From CAVPGP01 sp963718065 (GTDB lineage Bacteria; Actinomycetota; Thermoleophilia; Gaiellales; Gaiellaceae), in the NCBI GenBank assembly GCA_963718065.1, contig CAVQYE010000014.1, positions 62,001 to 126,000 of the forward strand: a stretch of 64,000 bases of DNA. Reading direction: 5' to 3'. Position 1 is the first letter of the stretch, and each line of letters opens with the position of its first letter. The notes beneath the pieces were generated by a model. It was not told the DNA's origin. It searched no databases and saw only the letters and a list, made by a program, of their open reading frames with translations. The position numbers and the translations under genes were made by a program. Shown here piece by piece: positions 1 through 9,973 of the stretch.

Positions 1-203
1 CCTACTTCGAGGGCGCGCTGAGCGACGCCGACCGGCGCCTCTTCGAGGAGCACATCGAGACCTGTGAGGGCTGCCGCCGCTACCTGGCGCAGCTGCGGAC
101 GACGATCGAGCTGACCGGCCGCCTCGACGAGGAGTCGCTGGACACGCTCGGCCCGGCGGCGCGCGAGGCACTGCTCGAGGCGTTCCGCTCCTGGCGCGGC
201 TGA
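1..203 (+). CDS. Zinc-finger (zf-HC2) anti-sigma factor, 3' end only
   Basis: The last 66 codons of a gene that begins before the window, read from base 3 to a TGA at 201-203. The visible part contains HIETCEGC, the H-x3-C-x2-C core of the zf-HC2 domain found in ZAS-type anti-sigma factors, followed by a helical tail. There is no membrane segment in the visible part, so this could be a soluble anti-sigma factor. Such genes usually follow an ECF sigma gene, which would lie outside the window. It converges on the lytic transglycosylase gene with an 11-base gap. Confidence 0.75.
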   Translation, partial: YFEGALSDADRRLFEEHIETCEGCRRYLAQLRTTIELTGRLDEESLDTLGPAAREALLEAFRSWRG

Positions 204-214
204 GCAGCCAGAGG

Positions 215-748
215 CTAGAGCCCGTACGCGTCGCGATAGATGTTCTTCAGGTCCTCGACCTTGTCGACGTAGGCCCGCGTCTCCGAGAACTGGATCTCCT
301 GGCCCTTCGCGCGCCACTCGTCGACGTTTCCCTGGCCCGCGTTGTAGGCGGCGAGGACGAGGCGCTCCTGGCCGTACTTCTGGAAGAGGTGCCGGAGGTA
401 CCACGAGCCGTAGCGGATGTTGATCTCCGGGTCGAGCAGGTCGTCGGTCGTGAACGCATGGCCACCCGTGCGAATCGCGATCCCCTTCGCCGTCTCCGGA
501 GTCAGCTGCATCAGGCCGACGGCGCCGGAGGGCGACTTCGCACCCGGATGGAACTTCGACTCCTGGTAGATGACGGCCGCGAGCAGCGCCGGGTCGAGGT
601 CGTAGTTGCGCGCGTGCGAGCGGACGATCGCCTCGTAGCGCAGCGGATAGCGGAGCCGCTCGTACCAGGGCGGGCTCGTCTCGTCGACGACCAGGAAGAC
701 GCCCGCGAGGATCGCGACGACGAAGGTGACCTGGACGAGGCGCTTCAC
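215..748 (-). CDS. Lytic transglycosylase, SLT domain, membrane-anchored
   Basis: 177 aa. It is predicted to cleave peptidoglycan glycan strands outside the membrane. Residues about 4-22 form an N-terminal hydrophobic signal anchor. The SLT domain shows the catalytic Glu in YQESKFHPGAKSPSGAVGLMQ, then YGSWYLRHL and AAYNAGQGNVDEW, the usual blocks of Slt70-like family 1 enzymes. The start is GTG, overlapping the coaE stop as GTGA, so the two are probably translationally coupled. It is short, being little more than the catalytic domain. The link to coaE is positional; no pathway link is implied. Confidence 0.88.
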   Translation of the reverse strand: MKRLVQVTFVVAILAGVFLVVDETSPPWYERLRYPLRYEAIVRSHARNYDLDPALLAAVIYQESKFHPGAKSPSGAVGLMQLTPETAKGIAIRTGGHAFTTDDLLDPEINIRYGSWYLRHLFQKYGQERLVLAAYNAGQGNVDEWRAKGQEIQFSETRAYVDKVEDLKNIYRDAYGL

Positions 749-1335
749 GGCGCCAGCTCGGCCATGACGCCGGCGACGAAGGCGTCCAGCTCGTCGAGCC
801 CGCCGGTGTTCACGTAGGCCCAGTCCGCGGCCTTCACCTTCTCGCGGTCCGGAACGAGGAGCTCCTCCCGCCCGGTCGAGCGGCCGTTGGTGCGGGCGTC
901 GCGGAGCTGCCGTGGCGCCGTGATCACGACAACCTTGTCGAACCGCTCCTGGCCGCCGGTCTCGTAGAGGAGCGGCACCTCGGTCACGCACACGGCGGGC
1001 GGGTCGTCCAACTCGCCGAGCGCTTCGCGCCAGCGCAGGTACTCGGCCGCGACGCGTGGGTGCAGGACGCTCTCCAGGTACGCGAGCGCCTCGGGGTCGT
1101 CGAAGACGATCGACGCGACCGCGCTCCGGTCGATGACGCCCTCGTCCGGATTGACGATCCCATGCCCGAAGCGGCTTACGAGCTCGCGCTTCACGTCCTC
1201 GTCGGTGCGCAGCAGGTGATGGACGATCTCGTCGGAGGAGACGACCGCCGCGCCGTGACGGGCGAACGCCTTCAGCGCCTCGCTCTTGCCGGCGCCGATC
1301 CCACCCGTGATCGCGACGGCGATCGGTGCCGGCAC
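745..1335 (-). CDS. coaE: Dephospho-CoA kinase
   Basis: 196 aa, normal length for the family. It phosphorylates dephospho-CoA at the 3'-hydroxyl, the last step of coenzyme A synthesis, in the cytoplasm. The N-terminus has the P-loop GGIGAGKS, followed by SSDEIVHHLL (substrate-binding Asp) and LHPRV, both typical of CoaE. The start is GTG. Its stop overlaps the transglycosylase start by four bases. It lies downstream of rpsA in the same direction, and a divergent copy of the 168-bp repeat occupies the rpsA-coaE gap, so co-transcription with rpsA is possible but interrupted by a structured spacer. Confidence 0.93.
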   Translation of the reverse strand: MPAPIAVAITGGIGAGKSEALKAFARHGAAVVSSDEIVHHLLRTDEDVKRELVSRFGHGIVNPDEGVIDRSAVASIVFDDPEALAYLESVLHPRVAAEYLRWREALGELDDPPAVCVTEVPLLYETGGQERFDKVVVITAPRQLRDARTNGRSTGREELLVPDREKVKAADWAYVNTGGLDELDAFVAGVMAELAP

Positions 1336-1361
1336 TTGGCCGCCAGGTCGTTACGGTCCAT

Positions 1362-1460
1362 GGCACGCGAAACAAGCGCTGCAAGGACGCAGGGAGCGCG
1401 GTAGTGGTCTACGCGCGACGAGGCGCCGCAGCGCGCCGGTTTGCAGCCGCCAGGGCGCGG
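1362..1460. repeat. Divergent partial copy of the 168-bp dispersed element
   Basis: This stretch shares the core CAAGGACGCAGGGAGCG with the three full copies at 20.5, 26.2 and 44.8 kb. The same order follows: a small hairpin (GTAG-TGGT-CTAC here), then GCGCGACGAGG and CGCCGC. The outer CTAG ends are absent. The hairpin keeps its stem while its loop differs in length and sequence from the other copies. It sits between rpsA and coaE. Homology rests on a 17-base identity plus conserved order, so it is likely but not certain. Confidence 0.6.
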
Positions 1461-1478
1461 TGGACGGCGCTGCGCACC

Positions 1479-1696
1479 CTAAGCGGGAGGATCTTCGTCC
1501 TGCTCGGCGGGCCTCGTCCGCGGCAGGGACTTCTGCATCGCCTTCGGCCGTAGCCTCGGCCTCGGCGGCAGGCTCGTCCGCCTCGGCGGGCTCGTCGGCC
1601 TCGGCGGCGGGGGGCAGCTCGGGCTCGGGCTCCTCGGCAGGCGCCTCGACGGTCTCTTCGGCGACGGCATCGTCTGCAGCGACCTCGGCTTCCGCC
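1479..1696 (-). other. Out-of-frame acidic tail probably belonging to rpsA
   Basis: The uninterrupted rpsA frame stops at 1697 with a basic, atypical end. Just below it another frame encodes a long Ala/Glu-rich stretch (about 1530-1716), and the third frame ends in EQDEDPPA at a TAG at 1479-1481. An Ala/Glu-rich acidic tail is plausible for an actinobacterial S1 protein. The simplest reading is that S1 really ends at 1479 and that small indels in this sequence split the tail. The exact indel positions cannot be fixed by eye. Confidence 0.5.
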
Positions 1697-3058
1697 TCAG
1701 GCGCGGCCTCGGCCACGGCTCGTCAGCCGCGGGGCTTCGTCGGCCGCTGCTTCCGGCGCCTCGACCGGCTCGCCGGCGTCCGCGGGCGGCTCGAGCGGCG
1801 GCGCCTCGGGGGCGGCCGTCGAGTCCTCGGCGAAGACGTCCTCGGAGAGGTCGATCGCCGGCCGGGTGTGCTCCGGCAGCTCGTCGCCCTCGCCTTCCTC
1901 CACGCGCTTCAGCGAGAGGGACAGGCGGCGGCGCTCGCCGTCGACCTCGATGATCTTCACGTTCACGGGCTGGCCCTGCGAGACGACCTCGCGCGGGTTC
2001 TCGACGTGGTGCTGGGCGAGCTCGGAGATGTGCACGAGGCCCTCGACGCCCGGCAGGATCTCGACGAAGGCGCCGAACGTGACCACCTTCGTGACCTTGC
2101 CCTGGACGACGTCGCCCTCGGCATACGTGTCGATCACCTGCTGCCACGGATCGCTCTGCGTCTGCTTGAGGCCGAGCGAGATCCGCTGGCGGTCGCGGTC
2201 GATGTCGAGCACCTTGACCTTGACGTCCTGGCCGATCTCCAGCACCTCGCTCGGGTGGTTCACGTGCGACCACGAGAGCTCCGAGATGTGAATGAGACCG
2301 TCCATGCCGTCCAGGTCGACGAACGCGCCGAAGTCGACGATGTTCGAGATCTGGCCTTCGACGACGTCGCCCGGCTGCAGGCGGTCGAGAATCTTCTGGC
2401 GCTGCTCCTTCCGCTCCTCCTCGAGGACGGCGCGGCGGGAGAGCACGACGTTGTTGCGCGAGCGGTTGAGCTCGATCACCTTCGCGAGCAGCTCCTGGCC
2501 GAGGAACTCGTCCAGGTCCTGCACGCGGCGGATGTCGACGAGCGACGCCGGCAGGAAGCCGCGCACGCCCAGGTCGAGAATGAGACCGCCCTTGACGACC
2601 TCGATCACGCGCCCCGTCACCGGGTCGCCGTTCTCGTAGGCCTGCTCGATGTTCTTCCAGGCGAGCTCGAAGCGGGCGCGCTTCTTCGAGAGGATGAGAC
2701 GCCCTTCGGCGTCCTCCTTCGTCATCACGAGCGCGTCGATCTCGTCGCCGACCGACACCTCGTCGGCCGGGTTCACCGAGCGGCGGATCGAGAGCTCGGA
2801 GACCGGAATGACGCCCTCGGACTTGTAGCCGATGTCGACGAGGACCTCGTCCTTGTCGACGCGGACCACGGTGCCGTGCACGACCTGTCCCTCGTTGATC
2901 TCGGGGAAGGTCGAGTCGTAGTCCGGAATCAGCTCCCCGTCGGGGCCTTCGACCCAGACGCCGGCCTCGAGCTTGGGATCCTCGTGCTTGGGGTCGTCGA
3001 AGTCGGATTGCCCGAGTTGGGGGTCTTCGGTCCACGGTTCCATCGTCTCGTTCGCCAT
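1697..3058 (-). CDS. rpsA: 30S ribosomal protein S1
   Basis: It binds mRNA on the 30S subunit. Four S1 (OB-fold) repeats follow an acidic N-terminus: about residues 36-107 (VVHGTVVRVDKDEVLVDIG), 125-190 (VTGRVIEVVKGGLILDLG), 211-280 (VEGQISNIVDFGAFVDLDG) and 296-366 (VQGKVTKVVTFGAFVEI). Four domains is the usual actinobacterial number. I chose the ATG at 3058 (MANETMEPW) over an upstream in-frame start, because the acidic N-terminus then begins cleanly and a TATACT box lies 10 bases before it. No Shine-Dalgarno sequence is visible. The C-terminus is probably longer than this frame shows (see 1479-1696). Confidence 0.92.
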   Translation of the reverse strand: MANETMEPWTEDPQLGQSDFDDPKHEDPKLEAGVWVEGPDGELIPDYDSTFPEINEGQVVHGTVVRVDKDEVLVDIGYKSEGVIPVSELSIRRSVNPADEVSVGDEIDALVMTKEDAEGRLILSKKRARFELAWKNIEQAYENGDPVTGRVIEVVKGGLILDLGVRGFLPASLVDIRRVQDLDEFLGQELLAKVIELNRSRNNVVLSRRAVLEEERKEQRQKILDRLQPGDVVEGQISNIVDFGAFVDLDGMDGLIHISELSWSHVNHPSEVLEIGQDVKVKVLDIDRDRQRISLGLKQTQSDPWQQVIDTYAEGDVVQGKVTKVVTFGAFVEILPGVEGLVHISELAQHHVENPREVVSQGQPVNVKIIEVDGERRRLSLSLKRVEEGEGDELPEHTRPAIDLSEDVFAEDSTAAPEAPPLEPPADAGEPVEAPEAAADEAPRLTSRGRGRA

Positions 3059-3068
3059 GAGCGGGCGC

Positions 3069-3074
3069 AGTATA
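3069..3074 (-). promoter_or_regulatory. Candidate -10 box for rpsA (TATACT)
   Basis: TATACT on the minus strand, 10 bases before the rpsA ATG, with no Shine-Dalgarno sequence between. The mRNA would have only a few untranslated bases. I see no good -35. Confidence 0.45.
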
Positions 3075-3175
3075 GCTACGGCGCCTGGACCCAACCCGGA
3101 TTGGCCGGTCTGCGCTCAACCGGCGCAACGGCGTCTCTTTTCCGTCTGAATCTGGCGAATGCCAAGCGAGCAGTG

Positions 3176-3208
3176 TGCCAGGGGCGCGGCGGGACCGCGC
3201 CCCTGGCA
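3176..3208 (-). terminator. Strong hairpin after the secreted nuclease gene
   Basis: Perfect 14-bp inverted repeat (TGCCAGGGGCGCGG) with a 5-base loop, beginning 10 bases past the nuclease stop codon. There is no U-run, as is common for actinobacterial terminators. It lies between the nuclease and rpsA, both leftward. Confidence 0.7.
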
Positions 3209-3217
3209 GGCGCTTCC

Positions 3218-6200
3218 TTACAGGAGGCTTACGAGTTTCTTCAGCAGGGCCGCGACCTCGGGCGAGATCGAGTGCCCGGCCCTGTCGATCTCCTTCTTGA
3301 GCCTGTCGGGCTTGTGCGCGTCGATCGCTGCGCAGAGCTTGTCCGCGAGCGCCTGATCGTGGATCAGGCGATGGATCAGCACGCACAGCGACTGCGGCGT
3401 GATCGCCGACCTGGCGGTCGCCGAGTAGGTCGTGACGCCGCCGTCCTTGTCGCGGATGGCTCCTCGGACGACGAACGTCCCGGGAGCCCGGCCGGCGCAG
3501 TTGACGGTCGACGACGTCCCGAAGGCGGACAGCGTGCCGGAGCCGCAGTCGAACGCGTACTTGAAGCCCGCCGCGGTGTCGCGCGGCGACGGATCGCTCG
3601 GCCCCGTCAGCGACAGCGGGAACGAGAGGAACGGGAACACGTCGCCCGCCCCGGAGAAGGTCGCCGTCGGGGCGACGTTCGTCGCGGTCGTCGTCGCGGT
3701 CGCCGTGCCCGTGCCGCCCTCGTCGTCGGTGGCCGTGAACGTCACCACGTAGGTCCCGTTGTCATCGGTCGTATACGAGATCGACGTACCCGTGCCGGAC
3801 GCGAACGGGAGACCGTTCTTCGTCACGGTCCAGGCGGTCGTGACGACATCGCCCGAGCCGCCGTCCAGCGCGGACCCGGTCAGCGTCACGGTTGCGCCCT
3901 CGGGCACGGTTGCCGGAGCCGGAGAGAGAGTCGCGACCGGCGCGGCGTTCGAGACGACCGTCTCCTTCGTCACCGAGTCGGACGCACCGTCGTCGTCGGT
4001 CGCCGTGAAGGTGAGTGCGTACGTCCCGTTGTCGTTCGGCACATAGGACGGGTGCGTCCCCGTGCCCGACGCGTAGGCGACGCCGTCCTTGGTGACGCTC
4101 CACGCATACGTCAGCGTGTCGGCGCCGGGGTCGGTCGCCGAGCCGGTGCCCGTGACGGTCGCTCCCTCGACTGCGGTCGACTGCACGTCAAGCGACGCGG
4201 TCGGGGCCACGTTCGTGACGGTGACGTCGACCGAGGCGGTCGCCGTCTTGTCGCCGTCACTGACCCGCACCGAGACCGTCTTCGTCGCAGGGCCGTCGAG
4301 CCCGGTGAACGGGACGCTCTGGCCCGCCGTCTCGAAGACGCCGTCGCCGTCGAGGTCCCACGCATAGGTGAGCGTGTCGCCGTCCGGGTCGCTGCCGGTC
4401 GCGGCCAGCGTGATCGTGCTGCCCTCGGCGACGGTGTACGGCCCACCCGCGTCGACCGACGGCGTCCGGTTGAGCGTGATGCGGACGACCGACGGGTCGT
4501 GATCCGACGCCTGGTCGGCGAACTCGGCGTTGACGTGGACGACGTCGTAAGTCGACGACGGCCCTGCAGGCGTCGAGCTGACCAGGATGTGGTCGAGCAC
4601 CTGCGAGTTGCCCTCGAACTCGTAGCTGTAGCGCTCGCTCAGCGGCAGCGTGTCGATCAGGTCGTGCAGCACGCCGCCTGCGGTGAGGATCTGGACCGGG
4701 TCGGAGAACTGGAAGTCGTTCAGGTCGCCGAGCACGACGATCGTTCGCGTTCGGGTCGACGGCCAGGATCGAGTCGACGAAGTCGTGCACGACCTGGGCC
4801 TGCTGGTGCCGCTGAGCCTCCGAGCTGCCGGACCGGCGGCTGGAAGCGGCCCATACAGCGGGTCGTCGCCGCCCTTCGAGTTGAAGTGGTTGGCGATCAC
4901 GAAGAACGGTCTGGCCGTTGAAGCGTGAACTCGCGCGGCCAGCGGCTTGCGGCTGTCGATGCCACGCTGGGTTCGCCGGATCGATGCGGCCCGGGCTGAA
5001 CGTGCAGATGCGTCCGCCGTGGCGTCGGTGAACGACGCTGTTCGCGGTGGTCGAGCCGGCGCCCGGCCGGTCGACGAACGCGAGGCCGCGGTCGGTGCGG
5101 AAGAGGAAGCCCTGCCGGATGTTGCCGCCGGGCGCGCCGCCGTCCTGATCGTTGACCGGGTCGATCTGGCGGTACTCGTAGGTGGGCCCGCCGGCGGCGT
5201 CGATCGCCGCGATGAGCGTGTCCGATGGTGATCGTCGCAGTCGACGACGCCGTTGTTCGGTGGCGCCGGAGTTGTCCTGCATTTCCTCGATCGCGACGAT
5301 GTCCGGCGCCTTCAGGTTGTTGACGATCAGACCGGCGAGCCGGCCGAACTTCGACGGGCGGGTCGGTCGGGGCGAGGTTCTCGACGTTGAAGGTCGCGAC
5401 CGAGACCTGTCGCGAGCTCTGGTCGGCGGTCGTCTCGCGGAGGCCGACCGGAGTCGACGCGGGCCGCGCCTGCGTCACCTCCAGGAAGAAGTTGCCGAAG
5501 TTGTAGTCGAGGACGCCGACGATCGGGCCGGCGTAGCGGTCGCCCACGTTCATGCTCGGCAGCGGCGTGATCACGTCGTCGAGGACCACGCGCTCGGGGT
5601 TGAAGTCATCCGCCTGCAGGAGACAGGCCGCCGCGGGCGTCCGCACGGAGGCGGTCGGACGTCCGGCGCGACCGGCGTCTCGCCGAAGCTGTTCGTCGGC
5701 CCGACGGCGACCGGCGTCGTTCAGCTGCACGCGCATGCCTTCGAGGCTCTCCCAGAAGTCGATCCCGTCGCTGCCTGGGTCGAAGCTGGCGAAGCCGTCG
5801 TCCTCGATCACCTCGACGGCGGCGTCAGGCCGCCGGCACCGACGATCGTCGCGGCGGGAAGCGGGTTCCCGGATGACTGCACCTGGATCACGGGTGCGCT
5901 GAGCTCCGTCGTCGTCAGGTTGGCGCTCGACGCGCCGCCGGGACGGAACTCCTGGACGTGCGCGTCGACTGCGACGGCGTCGCCGACGCTGACCGCCGGG
6001 GCGGAGCTCGTGAAGACGAAGATGCCCTCCGCGGTGGCCGGGTCGGCGTCCGGGGCGGGATCCTGCATGTAGAAGCCGTTCGTGCGCAGGCCGGTGACGA
6101 TTCCCTGGACGTTCGCGACGTCCTGGTTCGCCTTCGGCGAGGTGTGCCCGGCACCCTGGATCGCCGAGATCTCCGTCGGCGGCGGCGGCGGACCTGCGGT

Positions 6201-7187
6201 CGTGAACGAGAAGACGTAGTCGGCCGCCATCGTGTCCGGCGGGTCGATCGTGTCGACGTCGCCGACGTTGACCGCCGTGATCGTGACGGTGCAGGTCTCG
6301 CTGAGGTCGAAGTCGGTCGCCGGATCGAGCGTGTAGGTGGTCGGCCCGCCGGTGACGACGGCCGTGTGGACGCCGCTCGGGCAGGAGATCGAGTACCAGC
6401 CGTCGGCGACGGTCACCGGCTCGGAGAAGGTCACGGAGATGTTCGCCGTGCGCGAGACGCCGGTGGCGCCGTTCGCGGGCGAGGTGCTCGAGACGGCAGG
6501 TGCCGCGTCGGTGACGACGCCGCAGTCGTGCGAGCTGAGGCTCGTGCGCGGAGCCGGGCTCTCGGCCGTGAAGTCGATCACGTTGCGGTCGGTGTCCTGG
6601 CATCCCTGGTCCGCGCGGAGCGCCGCGAGCGTGTTGGAGAGCGTCGGCGCCGCGGCGTCGCCCTCGAAGAAGTTGGCGCCGTCGTAGCCGATGAGGTCGA
6701 CGATCGTCGCAAGGGCCGCCGGCGAGCACGGGCTTGCGGTGCTGCCGTTGCAGCCGAGCGGCGTCGTCGTCGAGACGACCGCGACCTTGCCGCCCGTCGC
6801 GCTCATGTTGATCGGGGTCGTGTCGGAGATGAACGGAGCCGGCAGCGGGGCGCCCGTCGCGCCGGTGGCCTCCTGGACGAGCACGTACTGGCCCGAGGCC
6901 AGGGTGCCGGAGAGCGGCGTGATCAGGTTCGTCGCCGACCCGAAGTTGCCCGTGCCGGTCGCGCTCGCGTACTGCACCGACCAGCCGGTGAGGTCGACGG
7001 GCGAGGCGCTGCGGTTGAAGAGCTCGATGAAGTCGCTCTGGTACGGCGCGCCGGCGTTGCCGCCGCCGCCATAGACCTGGCTGATGACCACGCTCGTCGA
7101 GCCGACGGCGAAGGCCGATCCGGACGCGACGAGCACGACTGCGAAGACTCCGGCCAGGCTTGCGGCCAGGCGGCAAAGGTGACGCAT
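3218..7187 (-). CDS. Secreted ExeM/NucH-like extracellular nuclease with lamin-tail and PKD domains (frameshifted here)
   Basis: About 1,300 aa, reconstructed across several frame changes between about 4.75 and 5.8 kb. Order: signal peptide (residues 1-27, ending SGSAFA); lamin-tail domain (VVISQVYGGGGN, FIELFNRS); SbsA-type Ig-like domain (PANGATGVSRTANISVTFSEPV); NucH OB-fold segment (GIVTGLRTNGFYMQDPAPD); endonuclease/exonuclease/phosphatase domain (FNVENL, NHFNSKGGDD, GDLNDF, DHILVS, SDHDPSVV); PKD repeats, each introduced by NVAPTA-like linkers; and a short C-terminal helical tail. It probably degrades extracellular DNA/RNA for nutrients or matrix turnover. The ATG follows GGGGAG at a good distance. 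The metal-binding and catalytic motifs are intact, so the breaks are more likely sequence errors than decay. Confidence 0.85.
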
Positions 7188-7290
7188 TGACTCTCCCCTC
7201 TTGTGGCTCCCCCGAATTTGCGCGGGGCAGTGTAGACGGCCGGGCGGCGAATCGGCCCCTCGGCGGCGGACTCGTTCGTTGCTTGTCTCA

Positions 7291-7312
7291 GCCGACCCCG
7301 GCCGGGGTCGGC
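7291..7312. terminator. Perfect palindrome between polA and the nuclease gene
   Basis: Nine-base arms GCCGACCCC and GGGGTCGGC around GGCC, about 65 bases past the polA stop codon. It could terminate polA transcription. No T-tract follows, so the role is inferred from position. Confidence 0.45.
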
Positions 7313-7378
7313 AGCGGCGCTCCCCGTGGGCGATTTTACTCCCTCAGCAGGAGAACTCCAGCGCCGGTCACCGGTCCG

Positions 7379-9948
7379 TTACGACTTCGCCTCGGCCCAG
7401 TTGTCGCCGGCGCCGACGTCGACCGCGAGCGGCGGGTCGAGCGGATAGGCGCCGCACATCTCCTCGCGCACGAGCTCGCGACCCCGCTGACCTCGGCCTC
7501 GGGCACCTCGAGCAGCAGCTCGTCGTGCACCTGGAGCACGAGCCGCGCACCGGCCCTCGTCGCGCAGCCGGTCGTGGATTCGGATCATCGCCACCTTGAT
7601 GATGTCGGCGGCCGTGCCCTGCATGATCGAGTTGACGGCGAGCCGCTCGCCGAGCGACCGCGTCTGGCGGTTCGCGCGCGGATCTCCGGGACGGGCCGGC
7701 GGCGGCCGAGCAGCGTCGTCACGTAGCCGTCGCGCTCGCGCCTGCTCGATCGTCCGCGCGATGAAGTCCTGCACGTGCGGGAAGCGCGCGAGGTAGGTGT
7801 CGATGTAGGCCTGCGCCTCCTCGCGCGGGATCTCGAGGTTCTCCGAGAGGCCGAACGCGGAGATGCCGTAGATGATCCCGAAGTTGACCATCTTCGCGAC
7901 GTTTCGCTCGTCCTTCGTGAGCGTCGCCGGGTCCTTGCCGAGCACCTCGGCGGCGGTCGCGGGGTGGATGTCCTCGCCGCGCGCGAACGCCTCGCGCAGC
8001 GTCGGCTCGCCGGAGACGTGCGCGAGGATGCGCAGCTCGACCTGCGAGTAGTCGGCCGAGATCAGCCGGAAGCCCTCCTCGGCGATGAAGGCCGAGCGGA
8101 TCTCGCGGCCGAGCTCCGGTGCGGATCGGGATCGACTGCAGGTTCGGGTTCGTCGTCGAGAGGCGGCCGGTCGCGGCGACGGTCTGGTTGATCGTCGTGT
8201 GCAGCCGGCCGTCCGTCGCCGATCAGGGTCGGCAGCGGCCGAGGTAGGTGTTGAGGAGCTTCGAGTACTCGCGCCACTCCTCGATCACCGGCACGATCTC
8301 GTGCTCGCCGCGGATCGTGCGCAGGACGCGCGTGTCGGTCGAGTAGCCCGTCTTGCCCTTGCGGCCCGGCGTCAGCTCGAGCTTCTCGAACAGGATCCGC
8401 GCGACCTGCTGCGGTCGAGCCGATCATGAACTCCTCGCCCGCGAGCTCGTACGCCTGCGCCTCGAGCTCCTCGACGCGGTCGGCGAGCCGGGCGGTGATC
8501 TCGCCCATCCGGTACGTGTCGATCTTGACGCCGGTGTCCTCCATCGCGGCCAGGACGCGCGCGAGCGGCAGCTCGATCTCGCGGTAGAGGTGCTCGGAGC
8601 CGCGCTCCGGACCCGCTCGAGCGAGCGGCTCGCGCAGCCGCAGCGTCGCCGCCGCGCGGCGCACGAGCGCGGCGGTCTCCTCGTCGGGCGGCTCGGGCGT
8701 CCGGCACGAGCTCGACGCCGTACTCGGCGGCGAGGTCGTCGAGCTCGTAGGTCGCCGCGGCCGGGCTCGATCAGGTACGCGGCGATCATCGTGTCGTCGG
8801 CGGCGTCGACGCGCAGCGCCTTCGCGTCGTGGACGACGAGCTCGCCCTCGAGCCGCAGCGGCCGCGGCGCGACGACGACCTCGTCCCGCCGTCGCGACGG
8901 CGATCCGGTCGCCGTCGGCGCGATCGCCGACGACCGCCGTCGAGCTCGGGAGGTCGCCCTCGCGCCACGGCACGTCGACGCCGGTGAGGATCATCGGCGC
9001 CGGCCGGCAACGCCTCGTCCAGCTCGTCGACGCGGTTCAAGCAGGCTCGCGGAACTCGAAGCGGCGGAAGATCTCCTTCAGCTGCGAGCGGTCGGGCGGC
9101 GCGAGCACGAGCGCGGCCGGGTCGCAGTCGATGTCGAGGTCGCGGCGCATCGTCGCGAGCTGCTTCGAGACGCGCGCCTGCTCGGCGTGCTCGGTGATGT
9201 TCTTCGCGCGCGCCGGCGAGAGCTCGTCCGCGTGCTCGATCACCGCCTCGAGCGAGCCGTACTGCGCGATCAGCTGCCCGGCGGTCTTGTCGCCGATCCC
9301 CGGGACGCCCGGGATGTTGTCGGACGTGTCGCCCTTGAGGCCGATGAAGTCGGGCACCTGGTCGGGCCGGATCGCCGTAGCGGGCCTCGACGCGCTCCGG
9401 CGTGTAGACGTGGACGTCGGCGACGCCGCGCGGCGTCATCATCAGGCACACGTTCGTCGGAGCCGAGCTGGAACGCGTCGCGGTCGGTCGAGACGACGCA
9501 CGTCTTGATCCCGGCCTGCGTCGGCGCGCGTCGCGAGCGTCGCGATCACGTCGTCGGCCTCCCAGCCCTCGAACTCGAGGTTGCGGTAGCCGAACGCCTC
9601 GACGATCGGGCGGAAGTGCGGGAACTGCTCGCGCAGCAGGTCCGGCATCGGCTTGCGGCCCTCCTTGTAGACGACGTCCGCGCTCGGGCGATCGCCGGCG
9701 CGATGCACCGGCCGCGAGTCCCACGCGACCGCGACGCCCTTCGGCCGGTAGTCCGAGAGCAGCTTGAAGAGCATGTTCGTGAAGCCGAGCAGCGCGTTCG
9801 TCGGCACGCCCTCGCTCGTCGCGAGCTCCTCCGGCAGCGCGAAGAAGGCGCGGTAGGCGAGGTTGTTGCCGTCGACGAGGAAGAGCTCGGAGTCGCGGGC
9901 GGGCGCGTCGTCGAGCTCGAGCTCCGCTCCCGTCAGCGTCTTCGGCAT
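7379..9948 (-). CDS. polA: DNA polymerase I (frameshifted here)
   Basis: About 850 aa once frames are joined. N-terminal 5' nuclease: FLVDGNNLAYRAFFALP, WEADDVIATLA, FIGLKGDTSDNIPGVPGIGDKTA. The middle domain corresponds to the 3'-5' exonuclease fold but is too broken to judge its active site. Polymerase domain: KDERNVAKMVNFGIIYGIS (O-helix), then RLAVNSIMQGTAADIIKVAM, and VHDELLLEVP in an alternate frame at about 7.5 kb. At least five frame changes are needed. Two I resolved, near 9459 and 9528, are each fixed by removing one base. The gene is expected to be important for growth, so sequence error is far likelier than a pseudogene. A TACCGT box lies six bases before the ATG. Confidence 0.9.
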
Positions 9949-9954
9949 AGGGGC

Positions 9955-9960
9955 ACGGTA
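9955..9960 (-). promoter_or_regulatory. Candidate -10 box for polA (TACCGT, leaderless)
   Basis: TACCGT followed by exactly six bases and the polA ATG, with no Shine-Dalgarno sequence. The spacing would place the transcript start at or next to the start codon. Confidence 0.45.
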
Positions 9961-9973
9961 TCGTCCTCGCCCG

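Noticed and set aside
1286..4921. Very long open frame (over 1,200 codons) on the plus strand
   Set aside because: It lies antisense to rpsA and the nuclease gene; it is low-complexity Arg/Val/Asp sequence typical of GC-biased shadow frames, with no recognisable domain.
3218..9948. Nuclease and polA as true pseudogenes
   Set aside because: Conserved motifs remain on both sides of each break, the resolved breaks are single extra bases, and polA is expected to be needed for growth.
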